Source: Alphaproteobacteria bacterium (GTDB taxonomy: Bacteria > Pseudomonadota > Alphaproteobacteria > Reyranellales > Reyranellaceae). From it: DNA of 64,000 bases. The stretch is taken from the NCBI GenBank assembly GCA_017307275.1, contig JAFKFK010000015.1, positions 1 to 64,000 on the forward strand, written 5' to 3'. The notes beneath the pieces are model-generated. The model ran no database searches. It worked only from the letters and a program-made list of their open reading frames with translations, and was not told the origin of the DNA. Made by a program: the position numbers and the translations under genes. Below are positions 31,428 to 40,281 of this stretch, piece by piece (the first letter of the stretch is position 1; the number at the start of each line of letters is the position of its first letter).

Positions 31428-32387
31428 CTATTGTTCCTTGTTCACCTCGGCAACGATCCGTTCCCAGCGTTGCCGATCGCGCACGAGAAACGCCTCGAAG
31501 TCGCGCGTGTCGAGGAAGGCAGTCTCCCCGCCGGCCTTCAGGGCGATGGCTTGCGCCTTCGGATCGGCTGTCGCTACTCGGGCAGCCTCCGCGAGAGCCT
31601 GCACGACAGCGGGCGGCGTGCCAGCCGGGGCATGCAGCCCGTACCAGCTCTCCGCGATCACGTCGGGATAGCCCGCTTCGCCCGTCGTCTGGACATCGGG
31701 AAGAAGCTGCGAGCGCTGCTCGCTGGCAACAGCCAGCGCCTTTAACTTTCCGCTTTCCAGCATCCCCAGCACCGCCGCTAGTGGCGCGACACCCATGGCG
31801 AGCGTGCCATTACCAAGGTCCACCAGGAGCGGAGGTGTGCCGCGATAGGGAATCTCGGTGAACTGCAGTCCGGCACGGACTCGCAGCATCCGGTGCGCCA
31901 TCGACTGAGGCGATCCTGTGCCACCGGGAGCGATGGCCAGCCCCGGCTGAGCACGGGCCGCGCCGACGAAGTCGCCAAGGTTTTTCCAGGGCGACGTGCC
32001 ATTCGCCATGAAGAGATTGTAGGTGCGCGTCAGGCCCGCGACCGGCGTGAAATCCGATGGCTTCCAGGCAAGCCCCGTCTCGATGAGCGGGTTGACCGTA
32101 AGGTAGGTCGCGCTGGCCAGAAGGGTGTAGCCATCCGGTTTCGCGGTACCGACAATTGCCGTGCCGATGTTGGCGTTCGCGCCCGCGCGGTTGTCGATGA
32201 TCACCGGCTGCCCGAGCCGCTCGCTCATGATCGGCGCCAGCACGCGCATCATGACGTCGACGCCGCCGCCGGCTGGATAGGGCACGACGATGCGGATCGG
32301 CTGCTCCGGCCATTTGGCCAGAGCCGGATTTCCAAGGGCAGCAAGCGCGACGCATAGAGTCGCGAGAAGAAGTGCAGGAAGCCTCAT
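31428..32387 (-). CDS. Bug/TctC-type tripartite tricarboxylate transporter receptor (copy 2)
   Basis: A 319-residue periplasmic receptor. The Sec signal (MRLPALLLATLCVALAAL, cleavage after ALA) is followed by WPEQPIRIVVPYPAGGGVD, the family signature, and TEIPYRG. It is 7 bases downstream of a TauD-type dioxygenase gene, which suggests that the imported compound is a dioxygenase substrate or that both serve one pathway. No tctA or tctB is in the window. A frame extension of 28 codons upstream overlaps the dioxygenase gene and lacks the signal peptide start. Confidence 0.92.
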   Translation of the reverse strand: MRLPALLLATLCVALAALGNPALAKWPEQPIRIVVPYPAGGGVDVMMRVLAPIMSERLGQPVIIDNRAGANANIGTAIVGTAKPDGYTLLASATYLTVNPLIETGLAWKPSDFTPVAGLTRTYNLFMANGTSPWKNLGDFVGAARAQPGLAIAPGGTGSPQSMAHRMLRVRAGLQFTEIPYRGTPPLLVDLGNGTLAMGVAPLAAVLGMLESGKLKALAVASEQRSQLLPDVQTTGEAGYPDVIAESWYGLHAPAGTPPAVVQALAEAARVATADPKAQAIALKAGGETAFLDTRDFEAFLVRDRQRWERIVAEVNKEQ

Positions 32388-32394
32388 GGCGTTC

Positions 32395-33468
32395 TCAGCA
32401 CGGCTCGAGTGGAGCGGAGAGCGGAACGCCCGGCACCTCGATTCCGCCTGGACGGCCGCTGCGCGTCGCACCGCGCACGCTGCTGGTGAAGCTGTCGGGC
32501 AGAGCCGGCCCGTCCTCGCAGGCCAGCCACAGTCGCAGCAGGTGACGCCGCCTCTCGGGCTCCGGCCAGTCCACGTAGGAGGTTCGCGAATGCAGGATCC
32601 AATGGTTGCAAAGCATCTGGATGTCGCCGGGACGGAATTCCATCGAGAGATGGATCGTCGGGTCGTTGGTCAGGCTGTCGAAAAAGTCGAGCGCCTCCTC
32701 CTGGAGCGGAGTCAGCCGCGGCACTTCCGGCATGAGCTGTGCCTTGCGGATGGAGCTGCGCACATAGCGGGTAACCATGTGACCGGCACAGGCCGAGAAG
32801 ACCGGCACGCCGTAATACGGCTTCAAGCCGCTACCGATCTCGCCCCAGCGCGTGTAGTAGACGGGATCGAGGAGTGCCTGCGCGAGATCGGGGCGCCGGC
32901 GCAGCATCTCGTTCCACACGGTCGTGGAACTGGCGATGCTCGACAGGCCTCCGGACTGCGGCGTCTGCAGGCAGAGCAGTCCCACCAGGTCCGAAGAATC
33001 CGTGTGAAAGTTCAGCCTGGCGCTGGTCTGGTAGCCGCGCACCTCGGGATCGGCATAGTCCAGGCCAAGATTGGCGACGTGCCCCAGGACATGGCCCTTG
33101 CCGTTCTGCGAGACCGCTTCGCCGAGATATAGCCCGATCCCCCAGAACGCGGCGGCGCTTTCCCAGGGCGAGTATTCGGCCACCGGCACGCCGCGCAACA
33201 GAAAGAACCCCCGCCCTTCGAGGGTTTCGCGGCGCAGGCGGGCGAGCCGGCCCGCCAATCCGGCCAGCGGGAACTGCTCTCGGCCCAATTCCTGGAGTGG
33301 CAGTCCGCTCTTGTGCGCCACATCGAGCGCCGCCCGCAGCTCTTGCCGGTCGGAGTCGGTCAGTTCATGGAGCCAGTCGGTAAGCTTTGCCTGTTGCGGA
33401 CCATACCAGGCCTGCGGCGTGTGAATCTCTGTAACGGCGTCCTGCACGACGGCAGCGGTCTGGGGCAT
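32395..33468 (-). CDS. TauD/TfdA family Fe(II)/2-oxoglutarate dioxygenase
   Basis: A 357-residue dioxygenase. The facial triad is H155-x-D157 (NFHTDSSD) and the distal His in CNHWILHSRTSY near residue 290. The C-terminal Arg in RRRHLLRLWLA binds 2-oxoglutarate. Members hydroxylate sulfonates, aryloxyacids or carboxylates; the substrate is not known. The chosen ATG has GGAG six bases upstream; a start four codons earlier (33480) is possible. It is the first gene of a two-gene operon with a Bug receptor. Confidence 0.9.
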   Translation of the reverse strand: MPQTAAVVQDAVTEIHTPQAWYGPQQAKLTDWLHELTDSDRQELRAALDVAHKSGLPLQELGREQFPLAGLAGRLARLRRETLEGRGFFLLRGVPVAEYSPWESAAAFWGIGLYLGEAVSQNGKGHVLGHVANLGLDYADPEVRGYQTSARLNFHTDSSDLVGLLCLQTPQSGGLSSIASSTTVWNEMLRRRPDLAQALLDPVYYTRWGEIGSGLKPYYGVPVFSACAGHMVTRYVRSSIRKAQLMPEVPRLTPLQEEALDFFDSLTNDPTIHLSMEFRPGDIQMLCNHWILHSRTSYVDWPEPERRRHLLRLWLACEDGPALPDSFTSSVRGATRSGRPGGIEVPGVPLSAPLEPC

Positions 33469-33619
33469 TTCAGTCTCCATCCCTTGCTTGCTGAGTTCTT
33501 CTTTTCCAGGCGGGCTGCCATGGCTCGGAACAGCTAAAGGGCTGCAGATTCATCGGAACAGCAATGAGATGCAGAAGTCTGCATTACGGACTTTCCCGGT
33601 TCTCCCAGCGATACGCCGC

Positions 33620-34543
33620 CTAGTCCCGCTGCGGCATGCCCTGCGGCACGACCGTCTTCACAATCGAGGCGTCCAGCGCTTCGTACTCGTGGTAGCCGAT
33701 CGCGTCGTAGAGTTCCTGGCGGGTCTGCATCTGGTCCACGACCTTCTGCGTGCCGCCATCTTTCTGGAGTGCGGCGAACACCCGCTCCTGCGCCTTGTTT
33801 GCAGCCCGCAGCGCCGAGACCGGCCAGATCACCATGCGATACCCCATCGCCTCGAATTCGCTCGCGGTGAAGAATGGCGTGCGCCCGAACTCCGTCATGT
33901 TGGCCAGCAGCTTCACACCGGGCATCGCCTTGGCGAAGGCGCGGAACATCTCGGCGTTGGTCAGCGCCTCGGGAAAGATCGCGTCGGCGCCGGCCTGCAG
34001 GTAGAGCCGCGCCCGGGCCACTGCGCCGTCGATACCTTCGCTGGCGGCAGCATCGGTGCGCGCGATAATCGCGAGGTTGCGCCGCGCCTTGGCCGCAGCG
34101 GCCACCTTGGCAGCCATGTCGTGTGCGTCTGCGAGCTTCTTGTTGTTCAGGTGGCCACACTTCTTGGGAAGGATCTGATCTTCGATATGGACGGCGCCCG
34201 CCCCCGCCTCCTCGAAGGACCGCACCATGTGCATGACGTTCAGCGCTTCGCCATAGCCGGTATCGCCGTCGACCAGGACCGGCAGCCCCGAGGCGCGCGC
34301 TACCTGACGGATGAAGAAGCAAACCTCGTCGATCGTGATCACGCCGAGGTCGGGCAAGCCCATCGACGACGACATGGCCGCACCAGAGAGATAGAGCGCC
34401 TCGAAGCCTGCCCGTGCCGCCTGAAGAGCCGCGATGCCATTGTGGGTGCCGGGCATGCGCAGGATCTGCGGTCTGTCGAGGAGTGTACGGAAACGGCTGC
34501 CGGCTGGGTCGGCCGGAAGATCGGCGGCGACGAGATATGGCAT
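33620..34543 (-). CDS. PrpB-like methylisocitrate lyase/PEP mutase family protein
   Basis: A 307-residue member of the isocitrate lyase/PEP mutase superfamily. The catalytic motif reads KKCGH (canonical PrpB has KRCGH), preceded by IEDQ and with DGDTGYGEALNVM for metal binding. This is closest to 2-methylisocitrate lyase, which makes pyruvate and succinate in the methylcitrate cycle. No prpC or prpD is present, so another 2-methylisocitrate-like substrate or oxaloacetate is possible. GAGGAGG lies four to five bases before the ATG. It is 9 bases after an EamA transporter gene. Confidence 0.9.
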   Translation of the reverse strand: MPYLVAADLPADPAGSRFRTLLDRPQILRMPGTHNGIAALQAARAGFEALYLSGAAMSSSMGLPDLGVITIDEVCFFIRQVARASGLPVLVDGDTGYGEALNVMHMVRSFEEAGAGAVHIEDQILPKKCGHLNNKKLADAHDMAAKVAAAAKARRNLAIIARTDAAASEGIDGAVARARLYLQAGADAIFPEALTNAEMFRAFAKAMPGVKLLANMTEFGRTPFFTASEFEAMGYRMVIWPVSALRAANKAQERVFAALQKDGGTQKVVDQMQTRQELYDAIGYHEYEALDASIVKTVVPQGMPQRD

Positions 34544-34552
34544 GTTTCCTCC

Positions 34553-35443
34553 TCAGGATTTCTGTGGTTTGCGACTCTGCCAGCCGACCATGAGGCCGGC
34601 GCCGATGATCACGGCCGTGCCCAGCCAAGTGTAAAAATCGGGAACTTCGGAAAACATGAGGTAGCCGACAATCACCGAGCCGATCATCTGCGTATAGTTG
34701 AACGGCGCCACGAAATTCGCGGAAGCGTAGGTCATCGCCTTGGCTACGCAGTAGTGTCCTAGTGCCCCGAAGACCCCCAGCGAGCAGAGCAACGCCCAGT
34801 CGCTCCACGACTGCGGCATCTTCCAGACGAAGGGCAGCCAGACCGACATGATGATGGCGCCCAGCAGCACGCTATAGAAGACCGACGTCGCGGGATGGTC
34901 GGTTCCGGCCAGTCGGCGGATCAGGATCTGATAGACCGCATAGCAGATGGCGCTGCACAACAGCAGCAGCGAAGCCCACTGGAAGACGGCACTTCCCGGC
35001 CGGATGACGATCAGCACGCCGCTGAATCCGACGACGACGGCAGCCAGCCGGAACAAGGTGATGCGCTCGCCCAACATCGGCCAGGCCAGCAAGACCACCG
35101 CGAGCGGCGCCACGAAGGTGACCGAGATCGCCTCGGCGACCGGTATCGACTTCACCGCCGAGAAGAAGAACAGGGTCGAGAGCAGCATCATGATCGAGCT
35201 CACGAACTGCGTGCCGATGCGCCGCGTGCGTAGAAGGCCGAGCCCCATGCGCGGCGTGAAGACTGCCGCGACCAGGACGAGATGCGAGACGATGCGGAAC
35301 CAGACGATCTGCTGCGGCTCGTAGGTCGCCGCAAGCAGCTTCACGAGCCCGTTCATGATCGGAAACAGGGCGCAGGCGGTGCACATGAAGAGCACGCCCA
35401 GCAGTGGCCGCGACGATCGGCTGGGCGCCCCGCTTGCGGCCAC
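34553..35443 (-). CDS. DMT family transporter with EamA domains
   Basis: A 296-residue protein with 10 predicted membrane segments arranged as two EamA repeats. A GTG start at 35443 is preceded by GAGG at a suitable distance and lies 8 bases after the NicO stop; the frame stays open further upstream into the NicO gene but encodes no membrane segment there. EamA proteins export amino acids or metabolites. The substrate is unknown. It precedes the PrpB-like gene by 9 bases, so it may move a substrate or product of that lyase. Confidence 0.9.
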   Translation of the reverse strand: MAASGAPSRSSRPLLGVLFMCTACALFPIMNGLVKLLAATYEPQQIVWFRIVSHLVLVAAVFTPRMGLGLLRTRRIGTQFVSSIMMLLSTLFFFSAVKSIPVAEAISVTFVAPLAVVLLAWPMLGERITLFRLAAVVVGFSGVLIVIRPGSAVFQWASLLLLCSAICYAVYQILIRRLAGTDHPATSVFYSVLLGAIIMSVWLPFVWKMPQSWSDWALLCSLGVFGALGHYCVAKAMTYASANFVAPFNYTQMIGSVIVGYLMFSEVPDFYTWLGTAVIIGAGLMVGWQSRKPQKS

Positions 35444-35451
35444 CTTTGACC

Positions 35452-36399
35452 TCAGCGCAGGAACCGTTCGAGGGAGCCCAAAAGAAGCGTGCCGGCCGTC
35501 GCGATCACGATCAGAGAGGCTGCGATTGCCGTGAAGCGACCAATCTCCTGGGAACGGCCTTCCGCGATAATCAGGCGGTGCGCAACCATCGATGCCATGC
35601 CGATACCCGCCAGGGTGATCGCCATACCGAGAGCAATGGCAATCACGCCAACGACGCCGGCCCAAAGCACGTCGAGCGCGATCGACAGCAGAATCACCAC
35701 CAGTGCACCGGCGCAGGGCGCGATGCCAGCCGCCGTCAGCAGCAGCCAGCCGGCAATCGTCCGCTGCGGGGCCTCGTGCCCGTGATGATGATGGTCATGG
35801 CCGCCATGATCGTGGTGATGGTGGTGTCCATGATCGTGGCCATGCCCGTGCCCGTGCCCGTGGTCATGATCTCCGTGCGCATGTTCATGCAGGCGGCCAG
35901 TGATGCCGGCCCACAGGCGCCAGATGCCGATCAGCAGGATCAATGCGTAGGACACTGTCTCGACGTTGCGCACCTCGCGCAGGGCGCCGAGCAGTCCGAC
36001 CGTCGAGGAGAGCTTGAGAGCTCCCGCGAGGAGCAGCGCCGCCAACGTATGGGTGAAGGCGATCCAGCCGCCGGCAAAGACGCCCTCGATCCAGGCGCGC
36101 GGCTTGCTGCTGTCCAGGAAGTAGGCCACCACGACGGCCTTGCCGTGGCCCGGCCCCAGCGTATGCACCACGCCATAGCCGAAGCAGACCGTCGCCAGCG
36201 TCCACAACGCGAAGGAGCCCGTCCCCGACTTGATGTCGCGCAACGAGCCCGAGAGCACCTGTTGGATGCGGCGCTGGTATTCCGCCGAGTAGCGCGCGAG
36301 GTCGGCGACGCTGTCGCTGAACACAAGGGCGCCGATCAGGGCGGCGAGCAACAGCAGGCCGACCCACAGGAACGGCGAGCGCAAAGCGGCAGTCTTCAT
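35452..36399 (-). CDS. NicO-type nickel/cobalt transporter with His-rich loop
   Basis: A 315-residue membrane protein of the NicO/RcnA family with about 6-7 membrane segments. HTLGPGHGKA in TM2 and GIAPCAGAL in a later TM are the family's metal-path motifs. A cytoplasmic or periplasmic loop (residues 171-208) holds 22 histidines in 38 residues. Such proteins export or import Ni, Co or possibly Zn. Its ATG overlaps the DUF1007 stop (ATGA); an ATG four codons earlier (36411) is an alternative. The DUF1007-NicO pair is a recurring metal-homeostasis arrangement. Confidence 0.9.
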   Translation of the reverse strand: MKTAALRSPFLWVGLLLLAALIGALVFSDSVADLARYSAEYQRRIQQVLSGSLRDIKSGTGSFALWTLATVCFGYGVVHTLGPGHGKAVVVAYFLDSSKPRAWIEGVFAGGWIAFTHTLAALLLAGALKLSSTVGLLGALREVRNVETVSYALILLIGIWRLWAGITGRLHEHAHGDHDHGHGHGHGHDHGHHHHHDHGGHDHHHHGHEAPQRTIAGWLLLTAAGIAPCAGALVVILLSIALDVLWAGVVGVIAIALGMAITLAGIGMASMVAHRLIIAEGRSQEIGRFTAIAASLIVIATAGTLLLGSLERFLR

Positions 36400-37070
36400 G
36401 GGAGCTGGCATGTCACGAGATCGGCAAACACGGGATAACCTCGTATGAATTCGGCCTTGTAGGTCGGATGTTTGGTCAGCGTGCAGCCGGCCGGGATCGA
36501 AGCCTTGTCGACCTCGATGCGAATGAAGTCCTCGGAATCGAAGGTCGCAATCGAAACGGTCTTGCTGGGTTCGGGCAAGGCAAGCCGCATGACGTAGACG
36601 AGGTTGCGCGCGCCCTGCTTGCGCGGCGGCTCGGGATTGTTGGCGCGCTTGTTGGGCGGCATTGCCATGCCGCCGCTGTCGCCGGCCGAGCGATCCCAGT
36701 CCGGCAAGTTGAAACTCGCCGGATCGTCGACGCGGGCTGAAAATTGCGACAGCTTGGAGGGACGGAAGTCCTTGCCGCCGGTATTGACCCAGCTCATGAA
36801 CCCGGCCTTTTTCAGTTCCGGCATCATGTCGTCCGACAGGAGCTTGATTTCGCGAGCGGAGAACTTGCCGTCCTTGTCCTCGTCGATCAGCGGGATCTCG
36901 ATCTCGCTCGAGAAGGGATCGAACCGCCATTCGATCTCGACATGCGTATATTTACCGTCCTTGGCGATCACCCGCACGAGTTGCTGCACCCAGAGGTGAG
37001 GATGCGCCATCGCAACCGCCGGCAGCAGCAAGGCGACAAACGGAACGACCAGGGCGAACAGTCGCCTCAC
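36396..37070 (-). CDS. DUF1007 family exported protein with EF-hand loop
   Basis: A 224-residue DUF1007 protein. The signal peptide (cleavage after AMA, residue 22) leaves an N-terminal HPHLW, which can bind metal through histidines. Residues 63-74 (DEDKDGKFSARE) form a canonical EF-hand loop with Asp at 1, 3 and 5, Gly at 6 and Glu at 12. The GTG start overlaps the thioesterase stop (GTGA) and its stop overlaps the NicO start. It is expected to be a periplasmic metal-binding partner for the NicO transporter; a function has not been established for the family. Confidence 0.9.
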   Translation of the reverse strand: MRRLFALVVPFVALLLPAVAMAHPHLWVQQLVRVIAKDGKYTHVEIEWRFDPFSSEIEIPLIDEDKDGKFSAREIKLLSDDMMPELKKAGFMSWVNTGGKDFRPSKLSQFSARVDDPASFNLPDWDRSAGDSGGMAMPPNKRANNPEPPRKQGARNLVYVMRLALPEPSKTVSIATFDSEDFIRIEVDKASIPAGCTLTKHPTYKAEFIRGYPVFADLVTCQLP

Positions 37071-37453
37071 GCGGTCACTTCCTGCGGCACTGCGCGCGGC
37101 TTGCCTTCGTTGTCGATTGCCACGAACACGAAGGTACCGTGGGTGACGCGCAGGTCGGCCTCGTCGTGGCGACGCTGCACGACGGTCTCCAGCGCGATGG
37201 TGATCGAGGTCCGCCCGACCTTCACGACATCCCCATAGATCGACACCATATCTCCCACTTTGATGGGCTGGACGAAGGTCATGGCAGTGATCGCCACCGT
37301 CGCCACCCGGCCCTTGGCCACGCGAGCTGCCAGCGCGCCGCCTGCAATATCCATCTGCGACAGCACCCAGCCGCCGAAAATATCGCCATTCCCGTTCATA
37401 TCGGCGGGCTGTGGCACGGTCCTTACAATCGGATCGCGGCGACTTTCGGACAT
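37067..37453 (-). CDS. Acyl-CoA thioesterase, YciA-like hotdog protein
   Basis: A 128-residue hotdog thioesterase. The motif TVPQPADMNGNGDIFGGWVLSQMD carries the catalytic Asn/Asp region of YciA-type acyl-CoA thioesterases, and the FVQPIKVGDMVSIYGDV and THGTFVFVAID segments are typical. It hydrolyses acyl-CoAs to free acid and CoA in the cytoplasm. The ATG at 37453 follows an in-frame TTG. It is the first gene of a chain with DUF1007 and NicO, an odd pairing with metal transport that may be only transcriptional. It is divergent from parE. Confidence 0.92.
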   Translation of the reverse strand: MSESRRDPIVRTVPQPADMNGNGDIFGGWVLSQMDIAGGALAARVAKGRVATVAITAMTFVQPIKVGDMVSIYGDVVKVGRTSITIALETVVQRRHDEADLRVTHGTFVFVAIDNEGKPRAVPQEVTA

Positions 37454-37560
37454 CAAATCCCCACCGGATATGGTTGATTTCAGGCGATTTTGCTACCATA
37501 CCCATGCGCTACCGGCCACCAAGCGATCCCCTCGCGCGGCCGCGAAACAAAGAAGCAGGC

Positions 37561-39579
37561 ATGGCAAAGAACGGCGATCTGTTTGATCGGTCGGGAGGCG
37601 GCAAGCGTGCCGCAGCGGCCAAGGAAAACTCCTACACCGCCCACGATATCGAGGTGCTGGAGGGGCTCGAACCTGTCCGCAAGCGCCCCGGCATGTACAT
37701 CGGCGGCACCGACGAACGGGCCATGCACCACCTCGTGGCCGAGGTGCTCGACAACTCAATGGACGAAGCTGTCGCAGGCCATGCCGATACGATCTGGCTG
37801 GAAGTGCTTGCCGGCAACCGCATCCTGGTTCGCGACAACGGCCGCGGCATTCCGACCGACCCCCACCCCAAGTTCAAGAACAAGTCGGCGCTCGAGGTGA
37901 TCCTCACCACGCTGCATTCCGGCGGCAAGTTCAACAACAAGGTCTATGCCACCTCGGGTGGCCTGCACGGCGTCGGCGTGTCGGTCGTGAACGCGCTGTC
38001 CGACGAACTGGTCGTCGAGGTCGCACGCGACCGCCAGTCGTGGGTACAGACATTCTCGCGCGGTGTGCCGACGACCAAGCTCAAGTCGGCAGGCCCCGCC
38101 CCCAACCGGCGCGGCACGACGGTCACCTTCCATCCCGATCCCGAGATTTTCGGCAAGCAGGCGTTCGTGCCGGAACGGCTCTACCGCATGGTGCGCTCCA
38201 AGGCGTACCTGTTCCGCGGCGTCGAGATACGCTGGAAATGCGATACCTCCCTGCTCCCCAAGAGCGGAGAAATCCCCGAGGAAGAGACCTTCCACTTTCC
38301 TGGCGGTCTCAAGGACTATGTGACCTCCGAAATCGGCGAGCGCGCCACCGTGGTGCCGCAGCCCTTCGCCGGCGAAGCCAAGAGCGAGAACAACGGCACG
38401 GCCGGCGGCAAGGTCGAATGGGCGGTGTGGTGGCCGAGCGACGAAGAAGGCTTCGTCCGTTCCTACTGCAATACGGTGCCGACGGCCGAAGGTGGCACGC
38501 ACGAATCGGGCTTCCGCAGCGCGTTGGTGCGTGGCCTCAAGCGCTATGCTGAGCTGACCGGCAATCGGAAGGGTTCGGTCATCACGGCCGACGACGTGCT
38601 GGATGGCGCAGCTGGTCTGGTGTCGGTGTTCATCGAGCAGCCGCAGTTCCAGGGCCAGACCAAGGAAAAGCTGGTCAGCGTCGAGGCGACCAAGCTGGTC
38701 GAGACGATTATCGGTGACAATTTCGAGCACTGGCTGACCGGCGATAAGGAAGCCGGCAACGTGCTGCTCGAACACGTGATCTCCAAGGCCGAGGAACGGC
38801 TGCGCCGTAGGCAAGATCGCGAACAGCAGCGCAAGACCGCGACGCGCAAGCTCCGCCTGCCCGGCAAGCTTGCGGACTGCAGCAGCTCGGCATCGGTCGG
38901 CACCGAAATCTTCCTGGTCGAAGGCGATTCGGCCGGCGGGTCTGCCAAGGCCGCGCGCAACCGCGAGACGCAGGCGATCCTGCCGTTGCGCGGCAAGATC
39001 CTGAACGTGGCCAGTGCCAGCGCCGACAAGCTGCGCGAAAACCAGGAAGTGCAGGACCTGATCCAAGCGCTGGGCTGCGGCACCGGTGCCCACTACAACG
39101 ACGACCGCCTGCGCTACGAGCGGGTCATCATTATGACCGACGCCGATGTCGACGGCGCGCACATCGCTTCGTTGCTGATGACATTCTTCTATCGTGAGAT
39201 GCCGAAGCTGATCGAGAACGGCCATCTCTTCCTGGCCCAGCCGCCGCTCTTCCGCATCAGCAAGGGCGGCAAGACCGAGTATGCCCAGGACGATGCACAG
39301 AAGGACGAACTGGTCCGCACGCAGTTCGGCGGCAAGGCCGACATCACGCGCTTCAAGGGTCTAGGCGAAATGCAATCGGTCCATTTGCGCGAGACGACCA
39401 TGGACCCGACCAAGCGCGTTCTCCTGAAGGTGGACGTGCCGACAGCCGCCAGCTCCGACGACCGCCGCGAGGAGATGCGTACGCGCACCCTTGTCGAAGA
39501 CCTGATGGGCCGCAAGCCCGAGAAGCGCTACGCTTTCATCCAGGAAAACGCCAAGTTTGCCAGAGACTTGGACGTTTAG
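37561..39579 (+). CDS. parE: DNA topoisomerase IV subunit B
   Basis: A 672-residue ParE. The GHKL ATPase domain has EVLDNSMDEAVAG and GLHGVGVSVVNALS. The TOPRIM domain has EGDSAGGSAKAARNRETQ and DADVDGAHI. It forms topoisomerase IV with ParC and decatenates daughter chromosomes. The ATG at 37561 (MAKNGDLFD) was chosen; an in-frame ATG at 37504 and a further open frame exist upstream. The C-terminus PEKRYAFIQENAKFARDLDV is normal for the family. ParE rather than GyrB is supported by the length and the lack of a long C-terminal insert. Confidence 0.96.
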   Translation: MAKNGDLFDRSGGGKRAAAAKENSYTAHDIEVLEGLEPVRKRPGMYIGGTDERAMHHLVAEVLDNSMDEAVAGHADTIWLEVLAGNRILVRDNGRGIPTDPHPKFKNKSALEVILTTLHSGGKFNNKVYATSGGLHGVGVSVVNALSDELVVEVARDRQSWVQTFSRGVPTTKLKSAGPAPNRRGTTVTFHPDPEIFGKQAFVPERLYRMVRSKAYLFRGVEIRWKCDTSLLPKSGEIPEEETFHFPGGLKDYVTSEIGERATVVPQPFAGEAKSENNGTAGGKVEWAVWWPSDEEGFVRSYCNTVPTAEGGTHESGFRSALVRGLKRYAELTGNRKGSVITADDVLDGAAGLVSVFIEQPQFQGQTKEKLVSVEATKLVETIIGDNFEHWLTGDKEAGNVLLEHVISKAEERLRRRQDREQQRKTATRKLRLPGKLADCSSSASVGTEIFLVEGDSAGGSAKAARNRETQAILPLRGKILNVASASADKLRENQEVQDLIQALGCGTGAHYNDDRLRYERVIIMTDADVDGAHIASLLMTFFYREMPKLIENGHLFLAQPPLFRISKGGKTEYAQDDAQKDELVRTQFGGKADITRFKGLGEMQSVHLRETTMDPTKRVLLKVDVPTAASSDDRREEMRTRTLVEDLMGRKPEKRYAFIQENAKFARDLDV

Positions 39580-39660
39580 CCTCCGCGCGCAATAATGTGA
39601 CTGAGCAGGATCGCGCGGCAGGCGTAATATCTGGCCGTGTTGCGCGATAAGGAGTCCGTC

Positions 39661-40227
39661 ATGCGTCTCAGGAACAAGATCGCTGCCGCTTTGCTTGCGA
39701 TCGCGGCCATTCCGGGCGCGGTCTACGCCGCGGCGATCAACGATACTTGGTACGCGGTGCAGTACGACTACAGCGAGTTCTTCGCCGCGACCGATCACAA
39801 GAACTTTCAAGTCATCCTGGCCGGCGACCTGTTTCCCGGCGTCGACCCGGCGACTGTTGCGCGAGATCTTTTGCCCCTGATGCAAGCCGCAAAGCCGCGG
39901 CCGGCCCTCACCTTCACCTACGACAAGCCGGCAGAGCCGCCGCGGCCCGATTACAGGCTTTATCTCGTAGCGAACCCCGCAAACGATCTCCTCGGGGACA
40001 GCATTTGCCGGGGCACGACGCGGTTCAAGCCCGCCCAGACAGGCATCTTCAGTGTCTTCGCCGTCTATTGCCGCAATGACATGACCATGTCGCAGGCCTC
40101 CGTCCGGACACCTGCGACCGGCCCGACCGATCCTCGGATCGCCGAGGCGTTTCGCGAACTGTTCATGGTCGTGTTCTCCGACTCGCCGGCCTTGCGCCCC
40201 AACAGCGGCGGAATGGATCGCCGTTAA
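39661..40227 (+). CDS. Small exported protein of unknown function
   Basis: A 188-residue protein with a clear Sec signal peptide (MRLRNKIAAALLAIAAIPG, cleavage after VYA) and AAGGAG six bases before the ATG. The mature part is mixed a/b with no recognised domain. It has two cysteines (SICRGTT and VYCRND), spaced to form a single disulfide. It sits between parE and pyrD with no coupling to either. A periplasmic or secreted location is expected. I do not recognise the family. Confidence 0.8.
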   Translation: MRLRNKIAAALLAIAAIPGAVYAAAINDTWYAVQYDYSEFFAATDHKNFQVILAGDLFPGVDPATVARDLLPLMQAAKPRPALTFTYDKPAEPPRPDYRLYLVANPANDLLGDSICRGTTRFKPAQTGIFSVFAVYCRNDMTMSQASVRTPATGPTDPRIAEAFRELFMVVFSDSPALRPNSGGMDRR

Positions 40228-40243
40228 GAGCAATCCGCTCTTT
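40226..40243 (+). terminator. Short stem-loop after the small exported protein gene
   Basis: AAGAGC and GCTCTT form a 6-bp stem with a 5-base loop, followed by TC. It overlaps the last codon of the gene. It could be a weak terminator before pyrD. Confidence 0.3.
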
Positions 40244-40281
40244 CAAGCGCTCCACAGGCCACCTCTGCTACCCAGACGGAA

